A DNA stretch of 64,000 bases from the NCBI GenBank assembly GCA_014843695.1, contig CM026404.1, positions 80,608,847 through 80,672,846 of the forward strand, given 5' to 3'. The translations under genes and the position numbers were made by a program. Numbering within the stretch: position 1 is the stretch's first letter; the number at the start of each line of letters is the position of its first letter. The stretch is from Archivesica marissinica (lineage: Eukaryota > Mollusca > Bivalvia > Venerida > Vesicomyidae). The notes below the pieces were generated by a model that was not told the DNA's origin, made no database searches, and worked only from the letters and a program-made list of their open reading frames with translations. Below are positions 40,488 to 51,184 of the stretch, piece after piece.

Positions 40488-40966
40488 ATCGATTTTATAC
40501 ACATTTATTTGAGCTCGATTGCGAAACAAGTTTCTATAGCATTAGAGTAATCGCTCTCGATACCTCATTCCTGGTGGAATCAATCACCATGGGTTTGAAT
40601 GCGTGCGTGGGTGTTGGTTGTGTGAGTGAATGGGGGTGTAAGTGTGAATACGAGGCTGTGTATGTGAGAGAGAAAGCGAGAATGATAGATTATAGATGAT
40701 AGATTTAAATTATTTTGTAACTTAACCACATTTGATAAATATGTACAATGTTACATATAAGTTATGTCATTATCAAACTGTTAAATGTATAATGTTTGTG
40801 GAATATGTTTAATTAAAAAAAATCACCATGGGGGAGAGAGATGAGGCAACGTGGATTTAAGTGTATTGCCTAACGACGGCACCACCATGGTTCTGACGGG
40901 GCTCCAACTCACAACATCTCGGCTACAAGCCAGACACCGTGTCAATTACACCACGCTGGATCAAAT
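40488..40966 (-). mobile_element. SINE-1 copy interrupted by a nested insertion
   Basis: SINE-1 body is present at 40488-40593 (gctcgattgcgaaacaagtt, cctcattcctggtggaatca). It resumes at 40821-40966 (gggggagagagatgaggcaa and a tRNA-like head). The break is an insert at 40594-40820 flanked by repeated aatcaccatggg. The head at about 40900-40966 (plus strand ctacaagccagacaccgtgt) differs from the head of the other SINE-1 copies. Confidence 0.85.
40594..40820 (+). mobile_element. 227-bp retrotransposed insert with 12-bp target-site duplication
   Basis: The insert is bounded by aatcaccatggg at 40582-40593 and 40821-40832 and ends in taattaaaaaa, a short A-rich tail. The left part is GT-rich (tgaatgcgtgcgtgggtgtt); the right part is AT-rich. 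No tRNA-like A or B boxes and no long frame are visible. It could be a 5'-truncated LINE end, a processed transcript fragment or an unknown SINE. Confidence 0.75.
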
Positions 40967-41340
40967 TTAAGTATAATTTAGATGAACTGGACAATTTATA
41001 TCAATTGTGTACACACACATATTTGCATCAATGACGTTATTAGTGTAAGTGTCCGCATGGGTTGGGCTTAATTGATAAGTAATGGTCAATTAAATGTGTC
41101 GGTCCACTCAGACATATATACGAAATGCAAATGAAACTAGATAAGATGCTTGAAGGCGATGGACAAGCTATGCGAATTGTTACGTATCTGAGTGAATGGA
41201 GTATACCACACTCTATACCCCTGTGTATATAAGCTTACGTTAGTATTATTCACGACCAAGTACGCTTACATGTATAGAATTGCTGGCGTCCAAAGAGCCA
41301 TATAAATATAGAACGACAGACATAACCTGGTGCATACCGG
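40967..41340. other. Unique DNA, no gene seen
   Basis: Non-repetitive sequence between two SINEs. No coding frame or RNA gene is recognised. Confidence 0.5.
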
Positions 41341-41595
41341 TCAGTAGTCGAGTGTATTAACCGTCCAGTTCAGGTATCTCAGGTTCGACCCCCCGTCTGA
41401 CCATACTATTAACAGTTTGTTTAGATGGTCATTTAAACCGATGTCTTGTTACGGTGCTTTGCATCGTGCACAGTTTAAAGACCAACGGAGACTCTGGAAT
41501 GTGTATGTATCGTTGCCACATCACTATCCTCCAAAATTGAAATTGAGTAATATCTTAAAGTGGTCATATAGGCCACCGGTAGCGACGTAAAGAGC
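41341..41595 (+). mobile_element. SINE-3, old diverged copy
   Basis: The head reads cagtagtcgagtgtattaac with a B-box-like caggttcgaccccccgtctg. The body matches SINE-3 at reduced identity (ctattaacagtttgtttaga, ggagactctggaatg, ccaccggtagcgacgt). Many substitutions against the other copies suggest an older insertion. Confidence 0.8.
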
Positions 41596-41828
41596 ACACA
41601 CATCTGTGTGCACATGCTGATATGTTCAATGCTAGGCTGTGTAACATGTAATAACGGTACATGTGCCGACAAGCAATCTTGTTTGCAATGTGTTACAAAC
41701 TGATCGATGTCATTGAACGTGCCATGTTGCCTAATTTTAAGCACCGTAAAACGCTATTCAAACTTTACTTTTATTTCATGTTTGGGATCAGCGTTAATGA
41801 CACATGTGATCTTAATGGCGTAGTGTGT

Positions 41829-42110
41829 GATTACGGTTATCTATCGTCGTTACCGGTTGCCCATGTGACCTCCTGAAGAGATTAGTCATTTTCGATGTTT
41901 GGAGGATAGTGCAATGATACAGACAGAAACCCATTCCAGAGTCTCCTCTGGTTCTTTTACGTGCACGGTGTAAAGCCCCGACACGAGACCTCGGTTTAAC
42001 GTCCCATCTGAAAGACTGTTAATTTTATTAGGGTCAGACGTGGTATTGACCCAGCGATTCCTGGATTACCAGTACAGCGTGTTAACCACTGGACTACAGA
42101 TCCGTATGTG
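41829..42110 (-). mobile_element. SINE-3, full length with target-site duplication
   Basis: The complete body and tRNA-like head lie between duplicated ggcgtagtgtg at 41818-41828 and 42111-42121. The head on the minus strand reads gtagtccagtggttaacacg, with a degraded B box (tgggtcaataccacgtctg). The anticodon-loop region of related copies reads ctggtaa, so a Thr-type tRNA ancestor is possible. Confidence 0.92.
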
Positions 42111-42152
42111 GGCGTAGTGTGCGTATGGCGAGTGCAAGTGTTGTAAAACAAT

Positions 42153-42491
42153 TAACTCTTTAACTGCCGAAGTCGCATAAATACACATTTGCAAACAGCA
42201 TAGAGCCAGATCAGCCGCAGCGTAGCGGTGTGTGCCGATCAGGCTCTAGGCTGTTTGCTACTCAGATAGCACTGGGCAGAGTAGCAAACAACTTAGATCC
42301 TGATCAGACGCCGCAGTACGCTGCATGCTGATCAGGCTCTATGCTGTTTGCTACTCGGATAGGAGTGCTAAAGCACTGGGCAGAATAGCAAACAACTTAG
42401 ATCCTGAGCAGACGCAGCGTTACGCTGCGGCTGGTCTGGATCTAAGTTGTTTGCAAAAGCGATTTAAACAATTCGGCAGTGAACGAGTTAA
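42153..42491. mobile_element. TTAA-ended hairpin MITE, three hairpins
   Basis: The ends are ttaactctttaactgccgaa and ttcggcagtgaacgagttaa, inverted repeats of about 20 bases with TTAA at each terminus. Three successive hairpins occupy 42191-42259, 42284-42351 and 42388-42454, each starting gcaaaca and ending tgtttgc. The spacers between them share tagcactgggcaga-type sequence, so the extra hairpins look like internal duplications. It has no coding capacity. Confidence 0.88.
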
Positions 42492-42880
42492 CCTTTCGTC
42501 GGAAGATTTTGTTTTCGTTAGTTGGAATATTATAGTGCAAGCTAAAACAATAACAGTCACTTCAACACGTCAGTTTCTTATTCGACACTTATCAGAATTC
42601 GTGTGACTGCAGCTTGTTGTGGTATTTCGGAACGATTCAATGACATTTAGTCTTCATTTATTGCCATGCATACGTTATCGGATCAACAATTAGCTATGGA
42701 TCACATTGGGATTGAATCTAGTGAATGAATTATTTACGGTGGTATTTGTCGCGCGGTGTGCATTAAGCATTCAGGACTAATTGTTCGCGGAATTAATGTA
42801 TTCTCTGACTCAACTAATAGCAAACCCGCATGAATTCTAACAGCTGGTTTACAGTAAATTCTAAGCAGAACAATTGATAT
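42492..42880. other. Unique DNA, no gene seen
   Basis: Non-repetitive sequence between the MITE and a small minisatellite. No feature is recognised. Confidence 0.5.
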
Positions 42881-42882
42881 AT

Positions 42883-43205
42883 ATCACCTATTCGAATGGG
42901 TGATGTCACAATTTCGAATGGGTCATGCCACAATTTCGAATGCGTGATATCACCTATTAGTTTATACAAATTTAATTTTGCTCGATTGCGAAACAAGTTC
43001 TTACAACTTATATTAATCACCCTTAAGACCACCTTCTTGATGGAATCCATCGCCACGAGGGAGAGAGAAGAGGCAATGTGGAATTTAAATTCCTTGCCTA
43101 AGGGCACAATCGTAATGGCTCCAGTGGGGCTCAATTTGAACTGGTGATATCACACATTCAATCCGAAAGGGTGCTATCACATATTCGAAAGGGTGATATC
43201 ACAAA
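42883..43205. repeat. 21-22-bp minisatellite split by a SINE
   Basis: Units of the form ttcgaatgggtgatatcacaa lie at 42891-42956 and resume at 43144-43205 in degenerate form. The SINE-1 copy at 42958-43143 lies in the middle. Because gtgatatcac is part of the unit, its presence on both sides cannot by itself be read as a target-site duplication. Confidence 0.75.
42958..43143 (-). mobile_element. SINE-1, head truncated
   Basis: The body runs from tagtttatacaaattt through ccacgagggagagagaagag to ggctccagtggggctc. It then loses the tRNA-like head, so it is 5' truncated relative to the intact copy at 46781-47016. gtgatatcac flanks it at 42944-42953 and 43144-43153. Confidence 0.85.
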
Positions 43206-43783
43206 GTGGTGTTAAAGACTAAACGGCACCCCATAGTATTTACACCAAATGAAACAGATTGGGCTTTGATGAAGTTCATTTAATGACTTCTTTGGCTAAT
43301 AACGATAGTTGGTGACATTTATGTTTTGTTGTTTATCGAGAATGCGGCGGTAACTAAAACGACACTATCCATTAAAGGAAACAAATTGTCAGCCCTTGGG
43401 ATATACAGCGTTTCCGCCTTGTCATTAATATATAAGTATACAATGTAAATAGCAGTGTAAAATGTATAATAATGGTGCATGGTCGAAATACTGAGGTACA
43501 TTTGTCATTGATCTTTGTCCGACAGACGCTCTCAATTCTTTCTTCTAATTATAAACTCAAACGTTCTGTGGCAACCATGTGATTTTCGCAATATGTCCAC
43601 TGTGCCCGAGGTTATAACACTTTTCTAAGATGTCAAACTCAAGCTTAAATGATTTGATAGGTGGATTCTGAGTTTTACTGCCAGCTGAACCAATCAGAAG
43701 CTTGAGACTGAGTTTGAGATAGGAGAAAAGTTTTATATCCTTGAAGCTGTAGCTTAATGATTAAGCATTGTATTGTCGACTTG
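43206..43783. other. Unique DNA, no gene seen
   Basis: Non-repetitive. The last bases (gctgtagcttaatgattaag at about 43748) look like a tRNA or SINE A box, but no B box follows before the next array begins. Confidence 0.45.
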
Positions 43784-44065
43784 CTTGTTACCCGTATTGT
43801 AATGTATTGTTACCCGTATTGTAATGTATTGTTACCCGTATTGTAATGTATTGTTACCCGTATTGTAATGTATTGTTACCCGTATTGTAATGTATTGTAA
43901 TGTATTGTTACCCGTATGTAATGTATTGTTACCCTATTGTAATGTATGTTACCCAAAAGTAATGTATTGTTACCCGTATTGTAATGTATTGTTACCCGTA
44001 CTGTAATGTATTGTTACCCGTATTGTAATGTATTGTTACCCGTATTGTAATGTATTGTTACCCGT
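43784..44065. repeat. 22-bp minisatellite, about 12 copies
   Basis: The unit is ttgttacccgtattgtaatg plus ta. Several length variants lie between 43890 and 43970, for example a short unit and one with acccaaaag. The array is short, ends at tgttacccgtgcttc, and is non-coding. Confidence 0.92.
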
Positions 44066-44511
44066 GCTTCATATGCAGTTAACAATCGAGCACGTGAACT
44101 CATTAGGTACTCAACGGTTTGTTTTCCAAATAGTCATTGTGAATCTGGAAACTGGCTGTTTATTACATGTCGACTGCTTAATAGAGGTGTCCACTGATAC
44201 AGGTTTTACTATATGCTCTGCTGTGAGCGTCAATGATTTGAGATGGTAATACCTGTTCTATGCTCTCAAGTTATCGACGTCCAATAGTACATCTTTCAAT
44301 TTTTCACGTGGATTCACAAATACTCATTTACTGGTGACTTATAGGCCCATTAGGCCGGGTGTTTTCCGTGTTTCTGTGTATGTTTTAAAGGATACACTAA
44401 CGCTGCGAATTATTGCATGAAACTGTGAGAAGTGGACTATTTTAGGTGATTGTCTAATTCAATGTTGATTATTGATAATTTGTTTGTATATGGTTGCGTT
44501 TCTATCATGTT
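44066..44511. other. Unique DNA, no gene seen
   Basis: Non-repetitive. The open frame that starts in the minisatellite at 44028 and runs to 44249 matches no family I know. Confidence 0.45.
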
Positions 44512-44640
44512 TGTATCATTGCACTATCCGCCAAACATCTAAAATTACTAATCTCTTCAGAAGGCGTCGCTCATATGGGCAACCGACACGAGACCTCGGT
44601 TTAACGTCCCAACTGAAAGACTGTTCATTTTATTAAGGTC
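44512..44640. mobile_element. Fragment of inverted-dimer SINE-3
   Basis: The left half is SINE-3 in plus orientation (gcactatccgccaaacatct to catatgggcaacc). At 44581-44584 it joins the inverted internal part of SINE-3 (gacacgagacctcggtttaa to ttcattttattaaggtc). The same junction and the same diagnostic changes (cccaactg, gttcatt) occur at 46190-46194. Confidence 0.8.
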
Positions 44641-44647
44641 TATAGTA

Positions 44648-44798
44648 AGCCTGGGAACAGGCGTCGATATATTTTGCCTGATCAATCAAATAAATATATT
44701 TTAACTCCGAGACTATTAATTGGGCCGTATTGAGTTTCTGATCATGTCATTTTGCCAGAAGTTAAAAAGTGAAATATCGACAGACTGGAACCCAGGCT
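44648..44798. mobile_element. Short foldback element or MITE
   Basis: The ends agcctgggaacaggcgtcga and its imperfect complement (tatcgacagactggaaccca followed by ggct) form terminal inverted repeats of about 23-25 bases around an AT-rich 151-bp element. It lies directly against the broken SINE-3 dimer. The target duplication is unclear. Confidence 0.6.
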
Positions 44799-45304
44799 AG
44801 TGTATATTAACTAATTTAGAAAGTTGAAACAAATGGTGTTGGCCTTAAGCATGACATAAACCACAAGTAACAACAATTATATGCAACAATAAACCGCAAT
44901 AGTTTATTGGTTCCTGATTATTCGCAGAAATGGGCAAACCCAGATTCGTAGACTGGTTCTGTTTATTGTTTGATCTGTGTCAAAGAGAGGGATAATAAAA
45001 GAGACATCGCTTCTACAATGATTAGAATACACGGAATTGCGAGCGTTCACTGAAAGCACGTGGTTCTAATTGTATGTGTGTTTGTACTAATTAATAAAAA
45101 CGATGATCAAAGAATGACATTCACAAAAATAAGTAATAAATGCAGCGATATTAATGAATAGAATTATGAATTATCTGTATATACCCTGGGATATTCCCGT
45201 TTATGAAGCAGTTGCATCTAAATTCCATGTCTATTTACCATTAAATTAATCTCTAATGATACAACAACGTACGTACTACGTATTCCAAGGGCATACAAGG
45301 CGTA
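44799..45304. other. Unique AT-rich DNA, no gene seen
   Basis: Non-repetitive sequence with no recognisable coding or RNA feature. Confidence 0.5.
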
Positions 45305-45310
45305 TAAGTT

Positions 45311-45433
45311 GATGATGTTGTTATTACCGTTGTTGTTGTTGTTGTTGTTGTTGATGATGATGATGATAATGATGATGCTGCTGCAGCTGCTGCTTCTGCT
45401 GCTGCTGCTGCTGCTGGTGATGATGATGCAGCT

Positions 45434-45482
<49 letters not shown>

Positions 45483-45495
45483 ATTATTATTATTT
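45311..45495. repeat. Trinucleotide microsatellite (GTT/GAT/GCT)
   Basis: Compound imperfect runs of gtt, gat, gct and att. The poly-Met/Leu and poly-Ile/Ser frames across it are artefacts. Confidence 0.95.
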
Positions 45496-45954
45496 GTGCT
45501 GTACTAATATACAATTTATATATCTGAGAGTGCATTAATTTTATACGCTGAATATATACACTATATATCAGACAGCATAGGATTGTCATTATTTACATTC
45601 AGCAGGTGATATGATGAAAGCCTATGTGGGCTTATCAGTCTTTCATTGCGAGTTTCCAGTTTTATCGGAGTACCTGGGGATAAAATTGTCTCTTATCTAT
45701 GGTTGTATCGAAAATACATACAAATCTACTGAGTTCCATCGCCGAATGAACGAAATGCATTTTCCGCACATCAGGTATTATATAGGTTAGCAAAATAGAT
45801 CGCTAAAATGTTTGGCATAAACGAATAATGTGTACTAGTGTCATTGACTAGTCTAAGCTTACATTATTATATATATATACAGCATTTAATGTCTAATTCC
45901 TGTTAAAACTGATTTTCATAATTTCTACAAATTTCGTCATCACACAGTTGTATT
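45496..45954. other. Unique AT-rich DNA, no gene seen
   Basis: Non-repetitive. No feature is recognised. Confidence 0.5.
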
Positions 45955-46307
45955 CGTTGGTTAACACGCTGGACTTTGTAATCCATGGATCGCAGGTTCG
46001 ATGCCCCGTCTGATCCTAATAAAATTAACAGTATTTCAGATGGGATTTTAACCCGAGGTCTCGTGTCGGTGCTTTACACCGTGCACGTAAAAGAACCAGA
46101 GGATACTCTGGAATGGGTCTCATTGCACTGCACTATCCTCCAAACATCTAAAATGACTAATATCTTTAGGAGGCGTCGCTCATATGGGCAACCGACACGA
46201 GACCTCGGTTTAAAGTCCCAACTGAAAGACTGTTCATTTTATTAGGGTCAGATGAGGGATACTTACCAGTCCAGCCTGTTAACCACTGGACTAAAGATCC
46301 GTCTGTA
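45955..46307. mobile_element. Inverted-dimer SINE-3
   Basis: It begins with a plus-oriented SINE-3 head (gttggttaacacgctggact, B box gcaggttcgatgccccg) and body up to catatgggcaacc at 46193. It then turns into an inverted partial SINE-3 (gacacgagacctcggtttaa) that ends in an inverted head (cctgttaaccactggactaa). Both ends are therefore tRNA-like and the element can fold back. The join falls on a 4-base identity (accg) between the two parent segments. Confidence 0.85.
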
Positions 46308-46473
46308 CCCATATTTAATGCAATGAATAATTAAATATATAGAATTGAAATGAAATATATTTACAAAAACATTGAAAATAGTTGTATAACGAAGCTGTTA
46401 TAAATTGTAACATGTCATTTAATTCCTTGCACACATAATCTAGTTTAAACATATTTTATTTCCCAATCTAATA

Positions 46474-46597
46474 AAGTTTAAACGTTATTTATTTTACAAC
46501 GATTGCGAAGCAAGTTCTAACAACTTATATTAATCACTCTCGTTGGCGCGGATGAAAGCGTAAATGTGGTCATTTCTCCGGGTACTCCGGTTTCCTC
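46474..46597 (-). mobile_element. Chimeric SINE fragment with target-site duplication
   Basis: Flanked by cccaatctaata at 46462-46473 and 46598-46609. The left part is SINE-1 tail (gcgaagcaagttctaacaac, ttatattaatcactctcg). The right part is SINE-2 material (gatgaaagcgtaaatgtggt, ctccgggtactccggtttcc), with the second block inverted relative to the copy at 35641-35826. It was apparently inserted as a unit. Confidence 0.75.
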
Positions 46598-46780
46598 CCC
46601 AATCTAATACATATTGAACAATGCATGTATAAATTACACATATCAAAATACAGAAAAAGGATTGACAATGTAATTCTATATAGGAAATATAACATGTTGA
46701 GACAAATTCCATGATATAAGACGTGCTAACAAAACACGATAGGACATGATTATTTTCACTTTATTTGTAACTATTGAATA

Positions 46781-47016
46781 GTTTATACAAATTTATTTGA
46801 GCTCGATTGCGAAACAAGTTCTTTCAACTTATATTAATCACTCTCGATTGACCTCATTCCTGATGGAATCCATCGCCACGAGGAAGAGAGAAGAGACAAC
46901 GTGGAATTTAAATGTCTTGCCTAAGGGCACACTCGTAACGGCTCCAGCGGGACTCGAACTCCGGACCTTTCGCACCTGAAGCGAACGCGCATCCACTGCG
47001 CTATCACGACTTCCAC
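46781..47016 (-). mobile_element. SINE-1, intact, with 12-bp target-site duplication
   Basis: This is the best reference copy. The minus-strand head reads gtggaagtcgtgatagcgca, then gtggatgcgcgttcgcttca, with the B box gagttcgagtcccgc. The body includes taagacatttaaattccacg, ggcgatggattccatcagga and aagttgaaagaacttgtttc, and the end is aataaatttgtataaac without a long A tail. It is flanked by aactattgaata at 46769-46780 and 47017-47028. Confidence 0.93.
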
Positions 47017-47341
47017 AACTATTGAATATAGACGACTATAATTATGAATACACACAACGAATATATACACAGGAAATTAGTGTGGGCCTATTTGGTTGAA
47101 ACATATTTATTCCACTATATACATTCACAAAACAATACATGCACACAAAATCAAAGAATAGGAAAGGATCAAAACTATCATTGATTGGGCCTATTTGATT
47201 TGTTAAAGAAATTCAGGCCCCCGAACCGAGCACAGTCCCTCACACACACCCACACCTAGTGTCATATATTGATAAGGAAATTAACTGTACTGTAAAAGCG
47301 TTCGCAAACATGACTGGATATATTTAAAAACACAAGTATGA
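47017..47341. other. Unique AT-rich DNA, possible old repeat
   Basis: No gene is seen. The start (gaaacatatttattccac) and end (atatttaaaaacacaa) resemble the edges of 47838-48025, so both may be old copies of one unnamed element. The similarity is too weak to call. Confidence 0.35.
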
Positions 47342-47572
47342 ATAAAATAGTGCTGCCTCCGTGGTCGAGTGGTTAAGGTATCTGACTTGTATACCACTGT
47401 AACCTATCATCTCTGATGGTCACGGGTTCGAGCCCCGCTCAGACCGTGTCTCATTTATATGAGTACTGGTTAACCGCTGGAGCATGCCCAGGAAAGGTGT
47501 TGTTAGGTAAACTGCCCGTCGCTCAAATGGGAAACCGGTAGCGACGTTAAATAAACTTAAATAAAAAAAACA
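47342..47572 (+). mobile_element. SINE-4 (tRNA-derived), well-preserved copy
   Basis: The head gctgcctccgtggtcgagtg with ggttaaggtatctgac and a B box cgggttcgagccccgctc resembles a Ser/Leu-type tRNA. The body carries aggaaaggtgttgttaggta, and the 3' end reads ggaaaccggtagcgacgtta before an aaataaaaaaaa tail. The last ~30 bases match the end of SINE-3. Confidence 0.88.
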
Positions 47573-47689
47573 AAAGCGCTAGTCTAATTATCATATCGAG
47601 AGAACAGTGTGTAATCCTGCCAGTAGTGATTAACGGGATTGCGGTCTGTGCTTTAGTTTACGCGCCCGAGTATTTTACCATATGTAACC

Positions 47690-47835
47690 TAGTTTATACA
47701 AATATAGTTTAGCTCGATTGCGAAACAAGTTATTACAACTTATATTAATCTCCCTTGAGACCTCATTCCTGATGGAACCCATCGCCACGAGGGAGAGAGA
47801 AAAGGCAATGTCGTAACGATTCCAGCTTGGTGGTC
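47690..47835 (-). mobile_element. SINE-1, 5'-truncated copy
   Basis: Body from tagtttatacaaatatag to ccacgagggagagagaaaag and gattccagcttggtgg. The tRNA-like head and the segment around the tttaaat block are missing. Confidence 0.85.
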
Positions 47836-48186
47836 TTTGGTTTAAGCATATTTATTCGACCTTATATAACATAATTTACAACAAATAAGTATGTACACAA
47901 TACACACAAGTGGATTGAAATGAAAGCTAGAAGCGTACTGGATTTATATCCATTGCATACTAGAAATCAGCACAAGGTATGGCGATATTTATGTATATAT
48001 TTTTAAAAACACAACAAAAACATAAATAATTAAGCTTATGGTTTCCAGCCGCTGCAGTTTGAAATTTGTCAAAGTGGACAAATCTCGCCATTTAGCAGAC
48101 GACATCGTTTTCCAATACATTACCCCCCCCCCGCCCCCCATAAAAACATTTTACACCGTAAAAAAAATAAAACATGTAATGAATGT
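47836..48186. other. AT-rich DNA, no gene seen
   Basis: Non-repetitive apart from a short poly-C run near 48123. A frame continuing from here into the tetranucleotide repeat is not a gene. Confidence 0.45.
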
Positions 48187-48665
<479 letters not shown>

Positions 48666-51168
48666 TAGCTAGCTATATGAATAAATAACTGTTTTCAATG
48701 TTCATTCGATGACATATATCCATCATACACTGACACCAGGAACAACCCTCTATCTGTCTAGTGAAATTCATATTTCCATAAACTGCCAGTAATACGGTCT
48801 GATTAGGAGATGAAATGTTGTATGTTCATTGGTACCGTGGGGTTTGTAGCAATTTTCAAAGCAAACAGTCCGTTTGATTAAGACCGAAACGGATCGAAGT
48901 TGGCAAACAGATCTGCGTATGTAATTAACTTGTCCAATAAGCTGTGCGCGCCAAAGTCCTGAACACTTTTGTCTGTATAATGCTTGGTACCTGGCCTTTG
49001 TAGGATGTAGCTGGGAAGTGTTGTTCCATATATTCGGCGATGTTCGTTAAACTGTCATATTAGAGACATCGCTGGCTTTTCTATTACCTCCCTTGGCAGA
49101 TAAAGTCCGATTTATCCCGAAATGTGTATCGGTCCTTTTAGTTTGGAATCCTTTGGTTTTACTGTTGTTCCCTGACCAGATGTTGCTATGTGACAATTGT
49201 GATTTTATGAAACGCATGTTAATTAATTACAGATAGGTACCCAGTGTGAATACTGTAGGATATATGTCGAGATAATATAAGATAGTGAATTTCACTTTCA
49301 TGTCGAGATGCAGCTATTTAATAATTATAAGATAAGAAAGTGGATGCATATTGATAGCATGTTGCGCAAAGGAAACAGCGATAAAAACAGAGGAAACCAC
49401 TTAGGTGGACGTATATACTATTATGGCGGATTCTGTGTCAGTAGCTGACCGATTGTCTCTAAGTGATATCATAGTGACCTTGTTATTGGGATGAATCGAG
49501 TTATACTGGACCTCGTACCTATTTGAGTGTAATTCATCATTATTATAATAGTATTACAATGATTATGATTTTATATAACATTGTTTACCTAGAGACAAAT
49601 AACCCAACAAATATAAACGTTTAATGAATTTTATTTTAGTTTTATTATATTGGCAAATATTGGCCATGGCTGGTGATATATTAATATTATATTATTTAAA
49701 CGAATGTGAATATTAATAGTATACGTGATCATTTGCTCCGTTACCGGCAGCAATATATATATTTATGCTATAATACGCATTATTAGTCCATCTGTTCGTT
49801 TTCACTAGTATGTTGACTCTTCTGAATATGTCCAGTTCCTTCTAAATATTTCTTAACCACTTCGAGTGTATACACACAGACTATAGCATATGTATAAGAG
49901 TCGGTATTGTCTGTATGACATCTTTCAGATGGACTATCACTCAGCCATGATATCTAGCGGACCTACTTCTTCGTCCTCGTAACTGAACATATATAACACA
50001 CCGAAAGCAATGGGTATCTATATTATGGTGGGAGGGGAGGGCTTTTGAATGCATTTAAAGGTAGATAAAGGATATTCAATTAAAATTTATAAAAAAAATT
50101 AAAATGGCTACATCATTCAATGTATGTGGAATCCATAAAAGATTGCACAAGCATGGTGCCTTCGCTTAAATAGTTTGGGAGTCTGAAAATAGTTCCAATG
50201 ATATTCATACGCATAGAAATTGTTATTTGGTCGTAGATAAAAGGTTCAATCTTAATTGGATTAAACCAAGTATTATTACTAGAATATCGATTACTTCAGC
50301 AGTTTTGTTCTAATGATTTTATGGAATCAATTTTTCGATGCACTTTTGTTCAATATTCCATTCCAATGGGATTCTTTTTAATTGGCCATGATCATCCGTG
50401 TGTGCGTCAGTCCGGAGCCAATTCCCAGTACCAATTGGTGGGATTTTATGACAGATGTCTACATGTATACCCAGTGTTGTGATGCACGTGTGCACGTGTT
50501 TCGTGGGCATCGACTGAGTAACACCAATTGTTGCATCGGTCTCGGTCCAACATGACTGGTCGAACTGTGAACCCACTGGTATTATCAGATTTGATGGTGG
50601 TGATAAGGGAGGAACATGGTCTGCCAGTGCAAACAAGGCAACACCTTGTATTAGCATGTATGTTATTATATAGTCAGGCAGATTGTATCGGTCTACTGTC
50701 AGTGTTCCGCTTCAGACGTAAATGAAATATAACACAGCTATGTATCTATCTCCCAACCGTTTTTTAATTAAAGCAACAGTGAAATTTAAGACATTGTTTA
50801 TCTGTCTGGGGTCCAAAGGTGAATAGATTATATTACCCAAGTCTACAAAGGTGAATAGATTATATTACCCAAGTCTACAAAAATTCCATTTGAACAACGG
50901 CGTAGAATACTAAAACATTTCAGTGGTTAGGGTTGTTGACTTCAAATCCCATTGATGGTGTCGAAGTCAGTAATGTGAGTAAGCTATCCAGATGACATGG
51001 AGAAGGGCGGTGGTTCTACTTGGATGCTCGTTCGGAGGGGAACTTCCTCCACTCAATAGCTGGAGATGAGTTTAAAGTTATGACATACACTGTCGATGAG
51101 GCATTAAACACGCAAAACTGGCAAACAGACTATCAGGTCCATGGCAGTTTTTAGCAACTACAGAATTC
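48666..51168. other. Largest unique stretch, no gene recognised
   Basis: About 2.5 kb of mostly single-copy sequence. The best open frames are a 112-codon minus-strand frame at 50319-50657 and a 65-codon plus-strand frame at 50528-50725, which overlap each other. Neither resembles a family I know, and no good splice-site pair was seen. A two-copy 32-bp repeat lies at 50811-50883. Confidence 0.45.
50811..50883. repeat. 32-bp direct repeat, two copies
   Basis: aaaggtgaatagattatatt plus acccaagtctac occurs twice in tandem, starting near 50815 and 50847, and breaks at acaaaaattcc. Confidence 0.85.
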
Positions 51169-51184
51169 AAAAACTCTCACGTGG

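Noticed and set aside
43742..43790. tRNA-like start (gctgtagcttaatgattaag)
   Set aside because: No B box follows before the 22-bp minisatellite, so neither a tRNA nor a SINE can be supported.
45985..46245. 86-codon plus-strand frame
   Set aside because: It lies inside the inverted-dimer SINE-3.
47342..47440. Functional tRNA gene
   Set aside because: A and B boxes are present, but the cloverleaf is imperfect and the sequence continues into a SINE body and A-rich tail. The same applies to the heads of SINE-1, -2 and -3.
50319..50657. 112-codon minus-strand frame
   Set aside because: No recognisable domain, it overlaps another frame on the opposite strand, and there is no supporting splice or start signal.
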